Origin: DASXTW01 sp036505215
GTDB taxonomy: Bacteria > Actinomycetota > UBA4738
Assembly (NCBI GenBank): GCA_036505215.1
Contig: DASXTW010000085.1
Span: 3,067 to 67,066, forward strand
Reading direction: 5' to 3'
Length of the DNA stretch: 64,000 bases
In this document: positions 60,378 to 64,000 of the stretch, in pieces
How positions within the stretch are numbered: the stretch's first letter is position 1
Layout of the letters: every line of letters begins with the position of its first letter
Notes under the pieces: model-generated
Seen by the model: the letters and a program-made list of their open reading frames with translations, nothing else
Told to the model about the DNA's origin: nothing
Databases searched by the model: none
Position numbers and translations under genes: made by a program

Positions 60378-61219
60378 GACCGACGGAGGTGATCCGGCGG
60401 TCGGCCGCGTACCTCGAGGCGCACGGCGTGGACGACCCTCGCGGCACAGTGGAGGAACTGCTGATGCACTTTCTCCAAACGGACAGGGCCGGCTTGTACA
60501 CCCGGACGAATGGGCTCGACACGACGACGGCCAGGCTCTTCGGCCGTGCCCTGTGCCAGCGCTGCCACGGTGCTCCTCTCCAGTATTTGACCGGGGAGCA
60601 CCAGTTCATGGACTTGGTGCTCCAGGTTGCGCCTGGCGCGTTCGTTCCCCGGCCCGAGACCGAGCGCCTGGTCGAGGTGGCGCTCGAGCTCCTCGAATCC
60701 GGGCACGCTCCGATCGTGGTGGACGTGGGCACCGGAACCGGCGCGATCGGTCTGGCAATCAAGCGCTACCGTCCGGATGCCCGAGTCCTGGCCACCGACA
60801 TCTCATCGGATGCCGTCGAGGTCGCCAGGAGGAATGCCGATCGGCTGAGTCTCGACGTGGAGGTGCTGCGGGGAGATCTGCTGCACCCTCTCCCGAGGGA
60901 ACTGGCCGGAAGAGTCGACTTGCTGGTGAGCAATCCGCCCTACGTCACCGAGGAGGAGTACGAGTCGCTCCCCGAGGAGGTCAAGGCCGAGCCGTATGAG
61001 GCTCTCGTCGGTGGGACCGAGGTGCACCGTCGCCTGGCCGAGGCAACGGTCGAGTGGCTGCGTCCCGGCGGCTGGCTGGTGGTGGAGATCGGCGCCGATC
61101 AAGGGCCAATGGTTCGCGCTCTCTTCCGGGAGCATCTGGCACGCGTGGAGGTCCTCCCGGACCTCGCCGGCCGCGACCGAATTGTCAAGGGCCGGCGTGC
61201 CGCCCGCTCCGGCGTATGA
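60374..61219 (+). CDS. prmC: release factor glutamine methyltransferase
   Basis: 281 residues, starting in the prfA stop (ATGA). It methylates the GGQ glutamine of release factors using S-adenosylmethionine. After an N-terminal helical domain come FVPRPETERLVEVAL, the SAM loop VVDVGTGTGAIGLAIK (residues about 115-130), and the substrate motif LLVSNPPYVTEEEYESLP (NPPY). Complete length. The end overlaps the tsaC start (ATGA), continuing the coupled chain. Confidence 0.94.
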   Translation: MRPTEVIRRSAAYLEAHGVDDPRGTVEELLMHFLQTDRAGLYTRTNGLDTTTARLFGRALCQRCHGAPLQYLTGEHQFMDLVLQVAPGAFVPRPETERLVEVALELLESGHAPIVVDVGTGTGAIGLAIKRYRPDARVLATDISSDAVEVARRNADRLSLDVEVLRGDLLHPLPRELAGRVDLLVSNPPYVTEEEYESLPEEVKAEPYEALVGGTEVHRRLAEATVEWLRPGGWLVVEIGADQGPMVRALFREHLARVEVLPDLAGRDRIVKGRRAARSGV

Positions 61220-61884
61220 CTGTTGTGTTCGAAGTGGATCCGGAGGGACCTGACGAGGCCGGCCAGGCCATCAGGATGACCGCAGATGCGGTGAAGGCTG
61301 GGAAGCTCGTCGTTTTCCCGACCGACACGGTCTATGGGATCGCCTGCCGCCCGGACGACCCGAAGGCCACGAATCGTCTGTTCGAGGCCAAGCGCCGTCC
61401 ACCGGCGCTCAACCTGCCCGTGCTGGTCTCCTCTGCCAGGGAAGCAATGGGTCTGGTCGCTTCCAACGAGGCTGCCAGGCGACTGGCTGAAGTGTTCTGG
61501 CCCGGGCCGCTCACGATGGTCCTGCGTCGGGGGGCGCGCTCGAAGGACTGGCTCCTCGGTGAAGCGACGCAGACGATCGGTGTTCGCGTTCCCGATCACG
61601 CCCTCTCCCTCGCCTTGCTGGAGCGGGCCGGTCCTCTCGCCGCGACGAGCGCCAACATCTCGGGGAGACCGCCGCTGCTCAACCAGACCGCGCTCCAGGA
61701 GGCGTTCGGCGATGCAGTGGCCGTGTTCGTGGTGGCGCGGACAGCCGCCAGGCCGCCCTCCGGGCAGCCATCCACGGTCGTCGATCTCACCGGTCCGGAG
61801 CTCCGGGTGCTCCGCGAGGGACCGATCGACGCGGCCAGGCTCTCGTCCGTCACCCGAGGTGGTCGGCGGTCACGCTTCGACTAG
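61216..61884 (+). CDS. tsaC: threonylcarbamoyl-AMP synthase (TsaC/Sua5 family)
   Basis: 222 residues from ATG 61216, within the prmC stop (ATGA). It makes threonylcarbamoyl-AMP for the t6A37 modification of tRNAs reading ANN codons. YrdC-domain motifs: GKLVVFPTDTVYGIACRP, KRRPPALNLPVLV, FWPGPLTMVLRR, TIGVRVPDH and PLAATSANISGRPP. The Sua5 C-terminal domain is absent, so it is the short TsaC form. The frame is open upstream within prmC, but similarity starts here. Confidence 0.92.
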   Translation: MTVVFEVDPEGPDEAGQAIRMTADAVKAGKLVVFPTDTVYGIACRPDDPKATNRLFEAKRRPPALNLPVLVSSAREAMGLVASNEAARRLAEVFWPGPLTMVLRRGARSKDWLLGEATQTIGVRVPDHALSLALLERAGPLAATSANISGRPPLLNQTALQEAFGDAVAVFVVARTAARPPSGQPSTVVDLTGPELRVLREGPIDAARLSSVTRGGRRSRFD

Positions 61885-61905
61885 CACTCGTTACACTGAG
61901 CCGAG

Positions 61906-63825
61906 ATGGGCACCATCCTCCTGGTCTGTACCGGCAACATCTGCCGTTCCCCCATGGCCTCAGGGTTCATTACGGCTCTCCTTCGCGATCGAATGATCCA
62001 CGGCGTCACGGTCGAGTCGTGCGGCGTCTCGGCTTGGGAGGGGTCGGCAGCCACGCCAGAGGCGGTGGCGGCGATGCGGGAGCGGGGCCTGGACATATCG
62101 GGACACGTCGCCCGGAAGATGACCCGAAGGATCATCGATTCGGCCGACCTCATCCTGGGAATGGCATCGGAGCATCGGGATGCCATAACGCGGATCGCCC
62201 GCCCGGCGGCAGCGAGGACTTTCACCCTGAAAGAGCTGGTCCACCTGCTCGATTCGGTAGGTCCACTGACGCAAGGAGAGACCCGAGACGAGCAGCTTCG
62301 GTCGGCCACGGTTCGAGCCGATGCGGTTCGGCACGCATACCCCGACCTCCATCTCCAGGACGAGGATGTGGCCGATCCACTCGGGCTTGGTCTGGAAACG
62401 TTCCGCGCGGTGGCCTGGGAGATCGGGGCTCTCTGCCAGGGGCTGATCGAGGTGGTCTTCGGGTCCCAGGCAAGGCCCGATGTGGCCGACCGCGCCCGTG
62501 TGCGAGACGATCAGCGAGAGGGGGCAGCGGTGCTCCACGGCGAAAGGCGAGGTGCCATGAAAGAGTTCGCGGCAGATTGGGAAGCCCTGAAGGCCACGGA
62601 TCCCGAGGTGGCTGGTGCCATCGCCAGGGAACTCCGGCGAGAACGAACGACCCTTCGGCTGATCGCCTCTGAGAACTACGCCAGCCCGGCGGTGCTCGCC
62701 GCGCTGAGCTCCACCATGAACAACAAGTACGCCGAGGGGTATCCGGGCAAGCGGTACTACGGGGGTTGTGAGTTCGTCGACGTCACGGAATCCCTGGCCA
62801 TCCAACGGGCCAAGGAACTGTTCGGGGCCGAGCACGTCAACGTCCAGCCACACGCCGGGGCGCAGGCCAACATGGCGGCCTATGGCGCGTTCCTGGAGCC
62901 GAGGAACCCGGAGCAGAAGGTCCTGGGTATGGTGCTCGCCCACGGTGGTCATCTGACGCATGGATCGCCGGTGAACTTCTCCGGAAAGTGGTTCAGCTTC
63001 GTTGGCTACGAGGTCGACAAGGACACCGAAGTCATCGACATGGACCGGGTTCGGGACCTCGCCCTGGAGCACCGGCCGAAGATCATCCTGGCGGGGTTCA
63101 CGGCCTATCCCCGGGTCATCGACTTCGCCGCGTTTCGCCGGATCGCCGATGAGGTCGGGGCCATCTTCATGGTGGACGCAGCGCACTTCATCGGCCTGGT
63201 GGCCGGCGGGGCCTACCCGAGCCCGGTGCCGTTCGCCGACGTGGTCACCTTCACCACGCACAAGACGCTCCGGGGCCCACGGGGGGCGATGATCCTTTCC
63301 CGGGACGAGTACGCGAAAGCCATCGACAAGGCCGTGTTCCCCATGATCCAGGGTGGCCCGCTCGAGCACTGCATTGCCGCCAAGGCGGTCTGCCTGAAAG
63401 AGGCGATGGAGCCTTCGTTCTCCGAGTACGCCCACAGGACCGTGCGGACCGCTCGGGCCCTTGCGGGTGGCCTCGGGGAGGAGGGGCTCCGGGTGGTCTC
63501 CGGGGGCACGGACTCCCACCTGGCCCTGGTCGATCTGCGGCCGATCGGCATGACCGGGGCAGAGGCGGAGGCCGCGTGTGAGCGGGTGGGCGTTGCGCTC
63601 AACAAGAACGCCATCCCGTTCGACCAGCTCCCGCCGGCGACGGCATCGGGGATCAGATTGGGGACGCCCGGCCCGGCCACGCTGGGTATGGATGAACCGG
63701 AGATGAAAGAGGTCGCCCGCATCATCGGGGACGTCCTGAGGAATCCGACCGACGATCGCGTGGCGGAGCGGGCTCGGGCCGCAGTCCGAGACCTGATGGA
63801 CAGGTTCCCCGCCTACCCCGGGTAG
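61906..63825 (+). CDS. glyA: in-frame fusion: low-molecular-weight protein tyrosine phosphatase - serine hydroxymethyltransferase
   Basis: 639 residues with no stop between two proteins that are normally separate. Residues 1-190 are an LMW phosphatase: VCTGNICRSPMAS has the CX5R loop (C8, R14), and DEDVADPLGLG holds the acid Asp. Residues 218-639 are a complete serine hydroxymethyltransferase (422 residues): LRLIASENYASPAVL, NKYAEGYPGKRYYGGCEF, and the PLP lysine in VTFTTHKTLRGPRG. It makes glycine and methylene-tetrahydrofolate from serine. The 25-30 residue linker is polar and of low complexity. The SHMT could also be made alone from ATG 62557, which has a ribosome-like site. Many relatives have separate genes, often with rpiB between; rpiB is missing here. 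Confidence 0.9.
   Translation: MGTILLVCTGNICRSPMASGFITALLRDRMIHGVTVESCGVSAWEGSAATPEAVAAMRERGLDISGHVARKMTRRIIDSADLILGMASEHRDAITRIARPAAARTFTLKELVHLLDSVGPLTQGETRDEQLRSATVRADAVRHAYPDLHLQDEDVADPLGLGLETFRAVAWEIGALCQGLIEVVFGSQARPDVADRARVRDDQREGAAVLHGERRGAMKEFAADWEALKATDPEVAGAIARELRRERTTLRLIASENYASPAVLAALSSTMNNKYAEGYPGKRYYGGCEFVDVTESLAIQRAKELFGAEHVNVQPHAGAQANMAAYGAFLEPRNPEQKVLGMVLAHGGHLTHGSPVNFSGKWFSFVGYEVDKDTEVIDMDRVRDLALEHRPKIILAGFTAYPRVIDFAAFRRIADEVGAIFMVDAAHFIGLVAGGAYPSPVPFADVVTFTTHKTLRGPRGAMILSRDEYAKAIDKAVFPMIQGGPLEHCIAAKAVCLKEAMEPSFSEYAHRTVRTARALAGGLGEEGLRVVSGGTDSHLALVDLRPIGMTGAEAEAACERVGVALNKNAIPFDQLPPATASGIRLGTPGPATLGMDEPEMKEVARIIGDVLRNPTDDRVAERARAAVRDLMDRFPAYPG
62546..62559 (+). promoter_or_regulatory. 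internal ribosome-binding site and ATG for stand-alone GlyA
   Basis: GGCGAGGTGCC precedes ATG 62557 with a GAGG core about 5 bases away. ATG 62557 begins MKEFAADWEALK, a normal SHMT N-terminus. It would allow GlyA to be translated alone despite the missing stop codon. Confidence 0.5.
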
Positions 63826-63828
63826 GCC

Positions 63829-64000
63829 ATGAGCCCGTACCTGGTGGTGTTCCTGGTCAGCGCCGGGACGGTCCTGCTGATCACACCGCTGGTGCGCCGG
63901 CTCGCTGCAAGGTTCGGGGCCATCGACCGCCCCTCGGACCGCAAGGTCCATCCCAAGCCGACTCCCACCCTGGGTGGCGTGGGCATCTTCGCTGGAGTGC
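63829..64000 (+). CDS. WecA/TagO/MraY-family polyprenyl-phosphate sugar-1-phosphate transferase (3' end outside window)
   Basis: 57 codons are visible from ATG 63829, 3 bases after glyA. A first membrane helix (LVVFLVSAGTVLLITPLVRR) is followed by GAIDRPSDRKVHPKPTPTLG, which is the diagnostic cytoplasmic loop of the WecA/TagO group, and GGVGIFAGV. These membrane enzymes attach GlcNAc-1-phosphate (or similar) to undecaprenyl phosphate to start cell-wall or surface polymers. In Actinobacteria this gene often sits between glyA and the ATP synthase operon. Confidence 0.88.
   Translation, partial: MSPYLVVFLVSAGTVLLITPLVRRLAARFGAIDRPSDRKVHPKPTPTLGGVGIFAGV

Overview
The window is about two-thirds G+C, densely packed and with short intergenic gaps. 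It most likely comes from a deep-branching, probably uncultured Actinomycetota (an Acidimicrobiia-, Thermoleophilia- or Rubrobacteria-like lineage). Supporting evidence is the rho - rpmE - DUF1385 - prfA - prmC - tsaC - LMW-PTP/glyA - wecA block, the mycothiol-type DinB/maleylpyruvate isomerase protein, a MarP-like CvpA/trypsin protease, a PAC2 protein, Zn-type L31, and many GTG starts. I see no phage, insertion sequence, CRISPR array or rRNA. No gene-free stretch exceeds 300 bases. The largest gaps are 20960-21200, 28150-28394 and 57046-57234, and promoters or hairpins are described for them.

Layout. 1-4.3 kb: a TetR regulator (cut by the window edge) with its drug-exporter-type MFS gene and tandem operators, then gabT and a DinB-type protein. 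4.3-13.2 kb: a receiver-kinase fusion, a family-5 uracil-DNA glycosylase, an ABC exporter, GNAT, MarR, pgi, pgl, a VIT1/CCC1 transporter and PAC2. 13.3-22.3 kb: a GGDEF/HD-GYP c-di-GMP protein, a YchF-type ATPase, a STAS anti-sigma antagonist with a PAS/GAF/SpoIIE phosphatase, and a PHP phosphoesterase. 22.3-28.2 kb: one complete fructose phosphotransferase operon (fruR, fruK, IIA, IIBC, HPr, EI), with a remnant of a tandem duplication between fruR and fruK.

28.4-37.3 kb is a large signalling operon. It holds a GAF/SpoIIE phosphatase, a giant hybrid kinase with about eleven HAMP units (276-bp tandem repeats, two opposite single-base frameshifts), a receiver protein with a degenerate kinase domain, and a receiver/RsbW-like ATPase. 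This looks like a sensor array feeding a partner-switching sigma-factor circuit. 37.4-39.5 kb: a DUF6582-like/cyclase fusion, a RibD-C reductase with an overlooked 57-codon gene upstream, and tRNA-Arg(CCG) beside argS.

39.6-46.2 kb: argS, GNAT, thrC, thrB and a glycogen-debranching-type enzyme. 46.3-50.1 kb: three type IV pilin-like genes behind a leader with competing hairpins, closed by a strong bidirectional terminator shared with marP. 51.4-56.8 kb: a metallophosphoesterase, then four translationally coupled genes: cyclic 2,3-diphosphoglycerate synthetase, 2-phosphoglycerate kinase, transaldolase and rho. The first two are the pathway for the archaeal thermoprotectant cDPG, unusual in a bacterium. 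56.8-64 kb: translation and cell-wall genes, including an in-frame LMW tyrosine phosphatase-serine hydroxymethyltransferase fusion and the start of a WecA/TagO-like transferase.

Many single genes begin 6-9 bases after a TANNNT hexamer without a Shine-Dalgarno sequence, which indicates widespread leaderless transcription. Long antisense reading frames were discarded as GC-rich shadows.
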